DNA of 64,000 nucleotides, from contig NZ_CP133038.1 in assembly GCF_033060595.1 (NCBI RefSeq), positions 186,001 through 250,000 of the forward strand, written 5' to 3'. The DNA comes from Pyramidobacter sp. YE332 (GTDB lineage Bacteria > Synergistota > Synergistia > Synergistales > Dethiosulfovibrionaceae). The notes under the pieces are model-generated. The model was not told the DNA's origin and ran no database searches. It saw only the letters and a program-made list of their open reading frames with translations. This document shows positions 25,304 to 33,972 of the stretch, in pieces. The position numbers were made by a program, and so were the translations under genes. How positions within the stretch are numbered: the stretch's first letter is position 1; each line of letters starts with the position of its first letter.

Positions 25304-25792
25304 TTAACTCTCGACGAAACCGACGACTTCGCCGATGTAAATCGTGTGGGGAGCTTCTTCGGCGTAATAAGCTTTGGCCGCGTCGGCGGGGATGTTCGCC
25401 AGTTCCATGTCGTGGCGGTAGATTTTTTTGCAGATCAGCGTCAGTTCGGCCTGGGCGAAGGTGACGCCGTGTACGACCGCCCGCGGCGTCAGGCGGGTCA
25501 GCGCGATTTTATCGCCGTCGCGCCCCGATTTGGAGCCGAGGATCGTCAGGTCGCGGCGGTATTCTTGGGGATAGAAGCCGACGGTGAAATATTCGTTTGC
25601 GTCCATGAAGCCGTGCGTGCAGCGCACGGGCTTGACGAAGACCGTGACGACGTTCTTGTTCCACAGCGTGCCCAGCTGCCCCCAGCCGATGGTCATGGCG
25701 TTGTAATTGCCGATCGATCCGGCCGCCAGCAACGCCCAGTCCTTGTTGAAAAGTTCGAAAACGTTCACGTTCAGTTCGTCGATGTTTTTCAC
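25304..25792 (-). CDS. Flavin reductase-like FMN-binding protein
   Basis: A 162-residue protein with the FMN-binding split-barrel pattern: DWALLAAGSIGNYNAMTIGWGQLG at the N-terminus and VVTVFVKPVRCTHGFMDANEYFTVGFYP following. Related proteins in anaerobes are annotated as flavin reductases or flavoredoxins and pass electrons between NAD(P)H or ferredoxin and acceptors. It is monocistronic; the 25062-25303 gap on one side has no gene. Confidence 0.88.
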   Translation of the reverse strand: MKNIDELNVNVFELFNKDWALLAAGSIGNYNAMTIGWGQLGTLWNKNVVTVFVKPVRCTHGFMDANEYFTVGFYPQEYRRDLTILGSKSGRDGDKIALTRLTPRAVVHGVTFAQAELTLICKKIYRHDMELANIPADAAKAYYAEEAPHTIYIGEVVGFVES

Positions 25793-25919
25793 GATCGTGA
25801 CCTCCCATAAATGACGCCGGGCACAGTCGCTCCGGCGCGGAATCCGCTTTTTCGAGCGCGGCGCGGCAGATCGATTGAATCGTGTTTTTGCAACGACTCA
25901 TGCCATGTTCGGTGAAAAA

Positions 25920-25935
25920 TGTTCCACGTGGAACA
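25920..25935. promoter_or_regulatory. parS-like site, perfect palindrome
   Basis: TGTTCCACGTGGAACA, a perfect 16-bp palindrome extended by A/T on both sides. It matches the ParB binding consensus form. Confidence 0.8.
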
Positions 25936-25964
25936 TTTTCGAAGGCGTCCGTTTCGCCGGCGCG

Positions 25965-27455
25965 CTACGCCTCGCGGTCGACGAGGCGGCGGATCAGGGC
26001 CATGTCGAGATGCTCGCGCAGGGTCTGAGCCAGCGTGTCGTACTGCCGCTCCTTGTACGCCTTCCAGTCGAACGGACGCGCGTCGAGCGTCACCCCCTTG
26101 CGACGGGCCAGCGCGCCGAGTACGGCGCGGCGGCAGGCTTCGCTGTCGAAAAAGCCGTGCAGGTAACAGCCGTACACGCTGCCGCGCTGGCAGCCGTCGG
26201 GCGCGCCGTCTTCAAGCCGGAGCAGCGGCTCCGCGCCGTCGTCGCGGCAGGTCGTGCCGCAGTGGATCTCGTAGCCTTCGAGTTTGGCACCGCTCAGCGC
26301 GGCGAAAACGCCTTTTACGGAGCCCGCGCGGGCTGTCGTGCGCGTGCGGCGCTTTTCGGGCCGAAAGCGCGTGACGACCGGCAACAATCCCATGCCGGCG
26401 ATCGAACCGCCGCCTTCCACGCCCTCTTCGTCGACGATCTCGCGCCCCAGCATCTGGTAGCCGCCGCAGATGCCGATCACGGGCGCGCCGGACGCGGCCA
26501 GCTTCTTCACGGCGGCTTCCAGGCCGGAGGCGCGCAGCCATTTCATGTCGCCGATGGTGTTCTTCGTGCCGGGGAGAATGACGAGGTCGGGGGCGCCGAG
26601 GGCGCGAACGTTTTCCACGTAGCGCACGCCCACGCCGTCGGCTGCGTCAAGCGCCGAAAAGTCGGAAAAGTTGGAGAGGCGCGGCAGGCGGATCACGGCC
26701 ACGTCGAGCGGAGATGCGGCGCGGCGCTGGCCGAGCCGGTCGCTGAGGCTGTCTTCGTCGTCGATGTCGAGCGGCATCCAGGGCACCACGCCCGCCACGG
26801 GACGGCCCGTCAGTTCTTCCAGCTGCTTCAGACCGGGCAGAAGCAGCTTCAGGTCGCCGCGGAACTTGTTGACGATCGTCGCCTTGACGAGCGCGCACTC
26901 TTCCGGTTCCAGCAGCGCCAGCGTGCCCACGAGCTGGGCGAAGACGCCGCCGCGGTCGATGTCGCCGGCCAGCAGCACGGGGATGCCGAGGCGCTTCGCC
27001 AGCCCCATGTTGACGAAGTCGTCGGCTTTCAGGTTGATCTCCGCGGGGCTGCCGGCCCCCTCCACGACGATCAGGTCGTACTCGGCGTCCAGCTTTCGGT
27101 ACGCGTCGAGCACGCAGGGCCAGAGCGCGTGCTTCATGGCGTAATACCCTTCGGCCGTGTAGTTGCCGTAGACCTCGCCGTTGACGATCACCTGCGAGCC
27201 CTTGTCGCTGGTGGGTTTGAGCAGCACCGGGTTCATCGCGTAACTGGGTTCGAGGCCGCAGGCCTCGGCCTGCACGGCCTGGGCACGGCCGATCTCCAGT
27301 CCCTCGCGGGTGATGAACGAGTTAAGCGCCATGTTCTGCGACTTGAACGGCGCCACGCGCAGCCCGTCCTGCCGGAAGACGCGGCACAGCCCGGCGACGA
27401 GCAGACTCTTGCCCACGCCCGACATGGTGCCCTGAATCATCAGCGATTTGGCCAT
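25965..27455 (-). CDS. cobQ: Cobyric acid synthase
   Basis: A 496-residue glutamine-dependent amidase of the late cobalamin pathway. It amidates four side chains of adenosylcobyrinic a,c-diamide. The N-terminal P-loop-like domain shows IQGTMSGVGKSLLVAGLCRVF and FKSQNMALNS. The C-terminal class-I glutamine amidotransferase has the nucleophile in GICGGYQML near residue 333 and the His in CYLHGFFDSE. Full length for CobQ. No other cob gene is adjacent and no cobalamin riboswitch is visible before the start. Confidence 0.95.
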   Translation of the reverse strand: MAKSLMIQGTMSGVGKSLLVAGLCRVFRQDGLRVAPFKSQNMALNSFITREGLEIGRAQAVQAEACGLEPSYAMNPVLLKPTSDKGSQVIVNGEVYGNYTAEGYYAMKHALWPCVLDAYRKLDAEYDLIVVEGAGSPAEINLKADDFVNMGLAKRLGIPVLLAGDIDRGGVFAQLVGTLALLEPEECALVKATIVNKFRGDLKLLLPGLKQLEELTGRPVAGVVPWMPLDIDDEDSLSDRLGQRRAASPLDVAVIRLPRLSNFSDFSALDAADGVGVRYVENVRALGAPDLVILPGTKNTIGDMKWLRASGLEAAVKKLAASGAPVIGICGGYQMLGREIVDEEGVEGGGSIAGMGLLPVVTRFRPEKRRTRTTARAGSVKGVFAALSGAKLEGYEIHCGTTCRDDGAEPLLRLEDGAPDGCQRGSVYGCYLHGFFDSEACRRAVLGALARRKGVTLDARPFDWKAYKERQYDTLAQTLREHLDMALIRRLVDREA

Positions 27456-27508
27456 TTGCGAAAATCCTTTCCCCGCTCGAAACTCGCGCGCGACGGCGCG
27501 CCGCGCGG

Positions 27509-27895
27509 CTAGTCAAACTCCGGTTCCTGCTCCAGTTCCGTCGGCGTTTTGCAGCGCCGCGCCGAAAAACGGATCAGCCCGTCATCGACCTCGAACAGGT
27601 GCAGCTTCCCCTTGACGGGAAAATATTCAACCGGCCGCGGATTTTTCAAAATCCAGCCCCAGATCCCCTCCGTCGGCTGGATGTCCGCCAGCGTTGCCAC
27701 ACAGACGGCCACGCCGGCAGGACACTGTTTCATGCCTTCGACCCCGAACTCCTCGACGATCCCCGGCTCGCGGTTCGTCGAAGCGCAGATCAGCAGATCG
27801 CCTCGGTAATCTGTCTTCCACGTGCGATATTCCACCTCCTTTTCCCCGCTCTCGATAAACCACGCGTACGGCTGGCGAACGGACAGAGCTTTCAT
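27509..27895 (-). CDS. ASCH-domain protein
   Basis: A 128-residue protein. The start MKALSVRQPYAWFIESGEKEVEYRTWKT and the following YRGDLLICAS are the ASCH fold signature; it belongs to the PUA-like superfamily and probably binds RNA. AAAGGAG lies 8 nt before the ATG at 27895. It precedes cobQ leftwards with a 53-nt gap and could share its transcript. Function in bacteria is mostly unknown, although one member group hydrolyses acetylated cytidine nucleosides. Confidence 0.85.
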   Translation of the reverse strand: MKALSVRQPYAWFIESGEKEVEYRTWKTDYRGDLLICASTNREPGIVEEFGVEGMKQCPAGVAVCVATLADIQPTEGIWGWILKNPRPVEYFPVKGKLHLFEVDDGLIRFSARRCKTPTELEQEPEFD

Positions 27896-28021
27896 GGCGA
27901 GACTCCTTTCGTTTCCCATTTTTGCCGCCGTTGCGATTATCCCGATTTTACGCTTGCGGCGGTCGATTTTGCGTCTATAATAATACATAACCAATAAACG
28001 CGCATTCATTACGGATATTAA

Positions 28022-28824
28022 GGTTGGCACAACCAAACAGAACAAAGAATTTGTTCATGTTTTTCGCTATGCCCCGATACGATGTCTTGCGGCAGGCACA
28101 GTATCTCTTCACGATGCCAAGACAGCCTGAATCTCCGGAGGCAACTTCACGCCGTCTCTCATCAGCTTGTGCGCTTGCGTCACATCATGGACGTTGGCGG
28201 AGGTCCCCGGTGATGGTATGGACATATCCGCTTCCGGCGTCGGCGCCGGCATGGACTTTCATGCCGAAATACCACTGGCCGCCTTTTTCCGTCGAATGCA
28301 TTTCCGGATCCCGTTCGCCGTTTTGGTTCTTCGTTGAGCTCGGTACGCTGACGAGCGTTGCGTCGACGACGCTGCCTCCGTGCATGATCAAACCGGCCGT
28401 GTCACGTCTGTTCCGAATATCGTCGAACAGGACTTTGCCAAGCTCATGCTTCTCAAGGAGATGACGGAAGTGCAGCAGTGTCGTTGCGTCCGGTACCTGC
28501 TGCTGGAGGAAATCGATCCTCAGGAACGCGCGCATGGCATGGCTGTCGTAGATGGCGTCTTCGATGCCTTCATCGGACAAGTCGAACCAGTTCTGCATAA
28601 GGTACATGCGCAGCGTCGTCTCGACACCAAGAGGCCGGCGTCCGCGTTTGCCGGACGGGCAATGCGACGCTGTCAGGGCGGCCCGATCAGCCCACGGGAT
28701 CATCTTGTCCATTTGCTCGAGGAACGCTTCTCTCCGGGTTTTTCTTCTGAGGTTGGCGTATCCCATATCACCGAAGCTGAGTTAGGTCATCTTCTATTCT
28801 CTTTTGACGTTGGGTTAGAACAGC
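28022..28824 (-). mobile_element. Degenerate IS5-family insertion sequence
   Basis: The transposase frame on the minus strand (28766 to 28185) gives an IS5-type N-terminus (NLRRKTRREAFLEQMDKMIPW) and the first catalytic Asp region (GGSVVDATLVS), up to YVHTITGD. Then the frame is lost. The next sequence in other frames encodes NVHDVTQAHKLM and, after a gap, SYRGIAKNMNK near 28050. So the gene is frameshifted and missing its middle. Rough terminal similarities and TTAA on both sides (28018-28021 and 28825-28828) fit an IS5 target duplication. It is inactive. Confidence 0.75.
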
Positions 28825-28992
28825 TTAATTATACTCTCTCTTTGACGATTTAATCAGCGGTTCCGTAACTTCGTTGAAATATGGATTCAGAGTCGGCGGC
28901 AATATGATAAACTGTCGTTCAGCGGCTGAAACGCAGCGGCTTTTTCTATTGGAGGCGGCCGCGGCGAAAGCTGGAATTTTTAGAGACGGACG

Positions 28993-30819
28993 GTGAATGG
29001 AATGGCTTTGTCGGACACATTGCGCGGTTTGTGGCGTTGGTTTCTGGACGACGCCGGGCTTCTGGAGCCGGAGAATGGCGGCGAAGACGCGATGCCGGTT
29101 GGCGACGATACGCTCTTTGCCGCGCTCGTGGCGGCGGCGGAAGCGCAGAATGCCACGCTGCCAGCAGGAGACGAAACGCTTTTCGCCGCGCTGGTCGCAG
29201 CTGCGGAGGCGAAAAGAAACGAGCGCCCCGCAAGCGACGATACGTTTTTCGCCGCGCTGAACGCGGCGGCAGAACTGGAGAGACCGCGCCGCGCGCTCTC
29301 CGGGGAAGGAGCGGCGGATGGCCTGCCGACTTTGCCTGAAGAGCTGCCGGACGACCTTGACGGCTTCGCGGCGCCAGCCGTGCGTAAAAGAGGTGATGAA
29401 GCGGTTCAAGCGACGGTCATGCTGCCCGCGGTGGCGGAAAATATCGCCGCGGGAGTTCCGGGACAAGAAGGTACCGACGAGGATCTCGAGACGGCGGCAG
29501 CCGCGCCGCGAACCAAAGCTTCCGTCGCGACCAAGGAAGAGGAAGGCGGCGTTCTCTCCGTCGACGAGCCGCTTCTTTTCCAGTCCGCAGCGGATGATCT
29601 CCCGCGGGACGGCGCCGGCTTTTCGAAACCCGACGCGCGGGGCGCGGAAGGGGAGGAGCTTTTTGCCACCGCCGGCAAGGACGAAACGTTACAGGAGACC
29701 CGTGGGCGCCATATGTCGCCGCTCGGGCAGCTTGACGGCGAGGAAACGATGAACGAAGAAACCGCTCATGACGGCATTCTGACAGGTATTGGCGAGACAC
29801 CGTGCGGTCAGGTCGCCGTCAGCGATTCGGCGTGCATCGTCCCCGGAGTCGCGCCGCAAGGCGAAGAAGAGGGCATACCCGCGAATATTTCCGCTTCCAG
29901 CGCCGAAGTGCGTGGGGCAAGCGATGGCCTCTGGGCTGCCGAGGCGGCGGAAGAGGCTGACACGCCTCTGGAGCCGCAGCCCGCCGACATTCGCCCGCAG
30001 TTGTCCGAGCCGGCGGCATCAACGCCCTTCCGTCAGAAGCGTATCGTCGTTTCGCTGCTCAAAGGGGGCGTCGGCAAGACGACGATCACCTGCTTTCTGG
30101 GCACCGCGATCGAGAAAATCTGGGATGAATACGGTTCCGAGCGTCGTCTGCTGGTCGTCGACACCGACCCGCAGGGGTCGAGTACCGATTTCTTCCTGCG
30201 CGACAAGAAGCCGGAGGAAGCGCGAACGCTGCGCGCGCTTTTCGAACCGTATCCTTTTCCGGGCGCGGCGAAAACGCTGTTCCACCCGACACGCTACCGC
30301 CATATCGACCTGCTGCCGGCGCACATATCCGTTTCCGACGTCATTCCTTCGCCCGAGGGCGATCGGGAGGCCCGTTTGGCGCAGTATCTGGCCGCGGCGG
30401 CCGACGATTATTCGCTGATCCTGATCGACACGCCGCCTTCCGATACGCTGGCGTTGAGAAACGCGCTGATGGCCGGATCGGGCGTTTTCGTCCCCATCGA
30501 TCCCAGCCGTCAGGCCATCGCGACGCTGCCCCAGTTTATCAGCACATTTAGCCGTTACAGCCAGTACAACGCGCAACTGAAACTTTACGGCGTCATCTTC
30601 TCGCGCTACGACAGGCGCCGCGCGCTCGACCGCGATATCCGCGACGCCGTTTCCAAACAGCTCGGTCAGAGCGGCATCCGCTGCCGCGAGGCGCCTAACC
30701 GCTCGGCGATCTCAAACTGCTATAACAGCTATCTCGGCTTCGAAGGACTCGATCCCGCTAAAGACAAGGACGCTTACGACTTTTTCCGCGATCTGGCGCT
30801 TCAGGTCCTGATCGCCTGA
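28993..30819 (+). CDS. ParA-family ATPase with a long repeat-bearing acidic N-terminus
   Basis: A 608-residue protein. Residues 1-345 are acidic, Ala/Glu-rich and probably disordered. They contain three 22-residue repeats (GDDTLFAALVAAAEAQ type, starting near residues 37, 59 and 81). Residues 347-608 form a ParA/Soj domain: the deviant Walker A KGGVGKTT near 356, VDTDPQGSST, and LILIDTPPS. Such ATPases position DNA or protein cargo by making gradients on the nucleoid. Start is GTG 28993 or ATG 29002; neither has a strong ribosome-binding site. It is followed after 22 nt by a small winged-helix gene. A standard parB is not adjacent, and ordinary chromosomal ParA is about 260 residues, so this is an unusual module. 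Confidence 0.85.
   Translation: MNGMALSDTLRGLWRWFLDDAGLLEPENGGEDAMPVGDDTLFAALVAAAEAQNATLPAGDETLFAALVAAAEAKRNERPASDDTFFAALNAAAELERPRRALSGEGAADGLPTLPEELPDDLDGFAAPAVRKRGDEAVQATVMLPAVAENIAAGVPGQEGTDEDLETAAAAPRTKASVATKEEEGGVLSVDEPLLFQSAADDLPRDGAGFSKPDARGAEGEELFATAGKDETLQETRGRHMSPLGQLDGEETMNEETAHDGILTGIGETPCGQVAVSDSACIVPGVAPQGEEEGIPANISASSAEVRGASDGLWAAEAAEEADTPLEPQPADIRPQLSEPAASTPFRQKRIVVSLLKGGVGKTTITCFLGTAIEKIWDEYGSERRLLVVDTDPQGSSTDFFLRDKKPEEARTLRALFEPYPFPGAAKTLFHPTRYRHIDLLPAHISVSDVIPSPEGDREARLAQYLAAAADDYSLILIDTPPSDTLALRNALMAGSGVFVPIDPSRQAIATLPQFISTFSRYSQYNAQLKLYGVIFSRYDRRRALDRDIRDAVSKQLGQSGIRCREAPNRSAISNCYNSYLGFEGLDPAKDKDAYDFFRDLALQVLIA
29101..29298 (+). repeat. Three tandem 66-bp in-frame repeats in the ParA gene
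   Basis: Units start at 29101, 29167 and 29233 and encode GDDTLFAALVAAAEAQ, GDETLFAALVAAAEAK and SDDTFFAALNAAAELE. Each looks like one amphipathic helix plus a linker. Confidence 0.8.
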
Positions 30820-30841
30820 GGCAGAGGAGGAGCGATTTTTA

Positions 30842-31264
30842 ATGGCAAAAAGCACGGATGAAAATTTTTTGGGCGCTGAGATCACTGACGCTCTGAATCT
30901 TTTGGGAAAAATCGTCCAAGGCGCTCCCGACGCGCCGCACCCTCCCGAGCCGACGCCTGCCCCCGTTCCTGCCGCGGCCGACGACGAGCCGTTGCTCGTA
31001 TGGTACCGCGCCATGAAGCCGCGCACGATGTGCAAACTGCTGTGGATGGTGCTGCTGCAATGGCAGGCGCGGCGCAGCGGCGGACGGATCCATTTCGAAG
31101 AATTCGCGGCGCTGCTTGGAGTGAAGAAGGAGAAGATCGCCCAAGCGCTGCGCGACCTGAGCAAGCTCGGCTGGATCGAGATCACGGCTACGGAAACGGG
31201 ACCGCGGCGGCGCATCATCAGCCGCACCGTCGCCGTCAAGACGTCGCGGCAGGAGCTCTCGTGA
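30842..31264 (+). CDS. Winged-helix-like partner of the ParA ATPase
   Basis: A 140-residue protein with GGAGGAG before the ATG. Residues 1-30 are mixed, residues 35-50 are rich in Pro and Ala (a linker), and residues 55-140 look like a winged helix (MCKLLWMVLLQWQ; HFEEFAALLGVKKEKIAQAL; DLSKLGWIEITATETGPRRR). I do not recognise a named family. The position after parA and the DNA-binding look suggest a centromere-binding or regulatory partner replacing ParB. This is inference. Confidence 0.6.
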   Translation: MAKSTDENFLGAEITDALNLLGKIVQGAPDAPHPPEPTPAPVPAAADDEPLLVWYRAMKPRTMCKLLWMVLLQWQARRSGGRIHFEEFAALLGVKKEKIAQALRDLSKLGWIEITATETGPRRRIISRTVAVKTSRQELS

Positions 31265-31447
31265 ATCACGCGTTTTTGCACGAGCGTTGAATGGCGAAAA
31301 CGCGAGATTTCGTGAGCTTTCCTGTTTGTGTACAGAGCCTCTCTTTTTTTGCAAGCGCTTACTGCAGCTCCCCTCGTGTTTTTTCAGACCGACAAGGACC
31401 CAACGGCAAATTTGCTTTCCACCCCGATTTTTGCGATTGAATCGTCC

Positions 31448-31481
31448 CTATCCTTTCCTATTCAAGGCTATCGTGTCCTAT
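31448..31481 (+). repeat. Iteron pair with a 20-bp period
   Basis: CTATCCTTTCCTAT (31448-31461) and CTATCGTGTCCTAT (31468-31481) match at 12 of 14 bases and start exactly 20 bp apart. A partial CTATTC follows at 31493. This may be the binding site of the upstream winged-helix protein or an operator of the MATE gene. The rest of 31265-31637 shows no gene. Confidence 0.55.
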
Positions 31482-31486
31482 CGCAT

Positions 31487-31514
31487 TTGAATCTATTCGA
31501 TTTTCATATATAAT
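31487..31514 (+). promoter_or_regulatory. Promoter of the MATE gene at 31638
   Basis: TTGAAT (31487-31492), a 16-nt spacer, TATAAT (31509-31514), immediately after the iteron pair. Confidence 0.65.
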
Positions 31515-31637
31515 GTAATCATGCGCATGAGGAATTCCATGAGGAATTTCCACACTCCACTCGAGAAGGAAAAAGTGAATGTAGACAAAAATTTTGTCCC
31601 GCGTTCGTGTCTGAATTCGAAATGAGGTTGATTTATC

Positions 31638-33032
31638 ATGACTCAGACTTCCACGTTGACCAGCATGAGTCAGGGCTCCGTCGCCCGTTTGCTCTTCCGG
31701 TTTTCTGCGCCTGCCACGCTTGGCCTTGTGGCCAACGCCTTTTACAACATCGTCGACCGTCTCTTCATCGGCCGTTTCACCGGCGCCGACGGTCTTGGCG
31801 CCGTCGGACTGACGTTTCCGCTGACGGTTTTCGTGATCGCCGTCGGCTCGCTCGTCGGCGTCGGCGCCGCATCGCAGATGTCGCGCCTGCTCGGCGAGGG
31901 ACGGCGTCGAGATGCCGAAACGGTCCTCGGTAACGCCGCGGCGGTCATGACGCTGTTCGCCGCGCTTTTCACGGCCGCGGGGCTGTTCTGCCTCGACGGG
32001 CTGGTGAAAGCGTTCGGCGCCTCGCCCCATCTGGCGCCGCAGACTCGCGTTTACACGGAGATCTTGTTCTGGGGAATGCCCTTCAACCTGTTGGGCTTCT
32101 CGTTGAATTACCTGATCCGCGCCGAGGGGCATCCCCGTTACGCCATGTGGACGCTGTGCGTCGGCTCGGGCATGAACGTGTTCCTGGATTGGCTCTTCAT
32201 TGCGCGCATGCACATGGGCGTCGCCGGGGCCGCGCTGGGAACGTCGCTGGCCCAGATCGCCTCGTTCGTCTGGGTGGCGCTGTTTTATCTCAGGGGCGCA
32301 GGGTCGCTGCGAATCGGCGCCGCGTCGCTGAAACCCAATGGGGACATCATCAGGGAGATGCTCCTTGTAGGCGCTTCTCCCTTTTTAATGGAGCTCTTTT
32401 ACACGGTCAGCATGATGCTCTTCAACAACATCGTCAACGATCTCGGCGGCGATCTGGCCATTTCGGCCGTGGGCATTTTCTTTTGTTTGGACAACCTGAT
32501 CTATCTGCCCGTGTTCGGCGTCGGCGAAGGGCTTCAGCCCATTGTCGGCTACAATTACGGCGCCCAGCGGTCGGACCGAGTCAAACGCACGATCTTATGC
32601 GCGCTCGCCGTCAGCTCCGTCTATTTCGCGATTTCATTCATCGGCGCCGAGTCTCTCACGCGCGCCATGGTCACGCTCTTCGCGGCCGACGACGAGGCTT
32701 TGATCCGCCTCACGGTGCGGGCCATGCGCATCGGCTATCTTGGCATGCCTTTTGCGGCGGCGGGCATCGTCGCCTCGAACGCGTTTCTCGCCGTGGGACG
32801 TTCGGGCGTGAGCCTGTTCCTCAACTTCTGCCGCCAGGGGTTCCTTTTCCTGCCGGCGCTGCTGGTTCTGCCGCAGCTGATGGGCCTTGACGGCGCGTGG
32901 AGCTGCTTCATCGTCGTCGATGCCGGCGGCGGACTGATCGGCGCCATTCTGCTGTGGTATTTCTGGGAGAGCTTCAACGGCGGCGACCGCGCCCTTCTTG
33001 GCACCCAGCTCGAAATCGCGTTCAATAAGTAG
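31638..33032 (+). CDS. MATE-family efflux pump (second copy, NorM/MepA-like)
   Basis: A 464-residue protein with about twelve membrane segments. The N-terminus reads GSVARLLFRFSAPATLGLVANAFYNIVDRLFIG, a MATE start; DNLIYLPVFGVGEGLQPIVGYNYGA lies near residue 290. It belongs to a different subgroup from the pump at 19182. It is driven by the 31487 promoter and ends at a strong terminator. The long leader from about 31520 to 31637 may bear regulation, but no known motif was recognised. Confidence 0.92.
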   Translation: MTQTSTLTSMSQGSVARLLFRFSAPATLGLVANAFYNIVDRLFIGRFTGADGLGAVGLTFPLTVFVIAVGSLVGVGAASQMSRLLGEGRRRDAETVLGNAAAVMTLFAALFTAAGLFCLDGLVKAFGASPHLAPQTRVYTEILFWGMPFNLLGFSLNYLIRAEGHPRYAMWTLCVGSGMNVFLDWLFIARMHMGVAGAALGTSLAQIASFVWVALFYLRGAGSLRIGAASLKPNGDIIREMLLVGASPFLMELFYTVSMMLFNNIVNDLGGDLAISAVGIFFCLDNLIYLPVFGVGEGLQPIVGYNYGAQRSDRVKRTILCALAVSSVYFAISFIGAESLTRAMVTLFAADDEALIRLTVRAMRIGYLGMPFAAAGIVASNAFLAVGRSGVSLFLNFCRQGFLFLPALLVLPQLMGLDGAWSCFIVVDAGGGLIGAILLWYFWESFNGGDRALLGTQLEIAFNK

Positions 33033-33078
33033 CGCGCAGGGCCGTCCCGGTTGTCGCAGGTATAAAACGGTTCATACA

Positions 33079-33115
33079 AAAGGCGCGACGCTCGTCCGGG
33101 CGTCGCGCCTTTTTC
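33079..33115 (+). terminator. Terminator of the MATE gene
   Basis: AAAGGCGCGACGC pairs with GCGTCGCGCCTTT, then T-run. Confidence 0.9.
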
Positions 33116-33260
33116 GTCGGGAGCGTCGGCGCGGAGCATGGATCGTTTCTGCCGGTTCCCGCGTCTTGATCCCGTTTTTCAATGATGCCTTTTTATTGAG
33201 AACCAGTACGATCTTCCGCGCAGGAACCGCTGTAACGGCATCAAGACAACGCGCGCATCA

Positions 33261-33297
33261 AAAAAGCCGCCTCCCTCAGCGGGAAGCGGCCTTTCTT
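33261..33297. terminator. Terminator of the aquaporin gene
   Basis: GCCGCCTCCC (33266-33275) and GGGAAGCGGC (33281-33290) pair with one mismatch. Leftwards the stem is followed by a T-run (the AAAAAA at 33260-33265 on the plus strand). Confidence 0.75.
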
Positions 33298-33312
33298 TGG
33301 GGCGGAGCAGAG

Positions 33313-33972
33313 CTATTTGGTCTCGGGCTCGATCGCCTTCCACACGATCGCGGCGACGACCGCGCCGGCCAGAGGCGCGGCGATGAAGACCCAGAGGTCG
33401 GCCATGGCGGCTCCCTTGGCGAAGAAGGCGGGGCCGAAGCTGCGGGCGGGGTTGACGCTGGTGCCCGTGAAGTGGATGCCGAAGATGTGGATCAGCGTCA
33501 GCGTCAGACCGATGGCGAGGCCGGCGAACTTGTTGTGGCCGGACTTGGAGGTGACGCCGAGGATCGTCAGCACGAACGTGGCGGTGAGCACGGCCTCGAC
33601 GGCGAAACTCTTCACCACGTCGCCGCCGTACAGCGCGTTGGCGCCGAAGCCGCTGTCCCAGCCGCAGAGGTAGCCGAGCAGGGCCGCGCCGGCCGTGGCG
33701 CCGGCGAACTGGGCGATCACGTAGCCGACAAAGTCGCCGAAGCTCATGCCGCCGGTCAGCAGCACGCCCAGCGAGACGGCGGGATTGACGTGGCAGCCGG
33801 AAACGTTGCCGATGGAGTAGGCCATGGCGACGATCGCCAGGCCGAACGCCAGCGCTGTGCCCAGATAGGCGGCGTTGACCTGCGCGCCGTTGCAGCCGAG
33901 CACGACGGCCGTGCCGCAGCCGAAGAGCACGAGCACGAAGGTGCCGACAAATTCAGCGAGATACTTCTTCAT
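33313..33972 (-). CDS. aqpZ: Aquaporin Z-like MIP channel
   Basis: A 219-residue inner-membrane protein with six segments and the two pore motifs NPAVS (near residue 63) and NPARS (near 176). The first segment MKKYLAEFVGTFVLVLFGCG is typical of AqpZ. Flanking residues (HVNPAVS, HFTGTSVNPARSFGPA with Phe/His/Arg-type selectivity) favour a water channel over a glycerol facilitator. Monocistronic, with its own terminator. Confidence 0.93.
   Translation of the reverse strand: MKKYLAEFVGTFVLVLFGCGTAVVLGCNGAQVNAAYLGTALAFGLAIVAMAYSIGNVSGCHVNPAVSLGVLLTGGMSFGDFVGYVIAQFAGATAGAALLGYLCGWDSGFGANALYGGDVVKSFAVEAVLTATFVLTILGVTSKSGHNKFAGLAIGLTLTLIHIFGIHFTGTSVNPARSFGPAFFAKGAAMADLWVFIAAPLAGAVVAAIVWKAIEPETK

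Noticed and set aside
25919-26374. Rightward open frame starting MFHVEHF over cobQ
   Set aside because: Arg-rich shadow antisense to cobQ, opened by the parS-like site.
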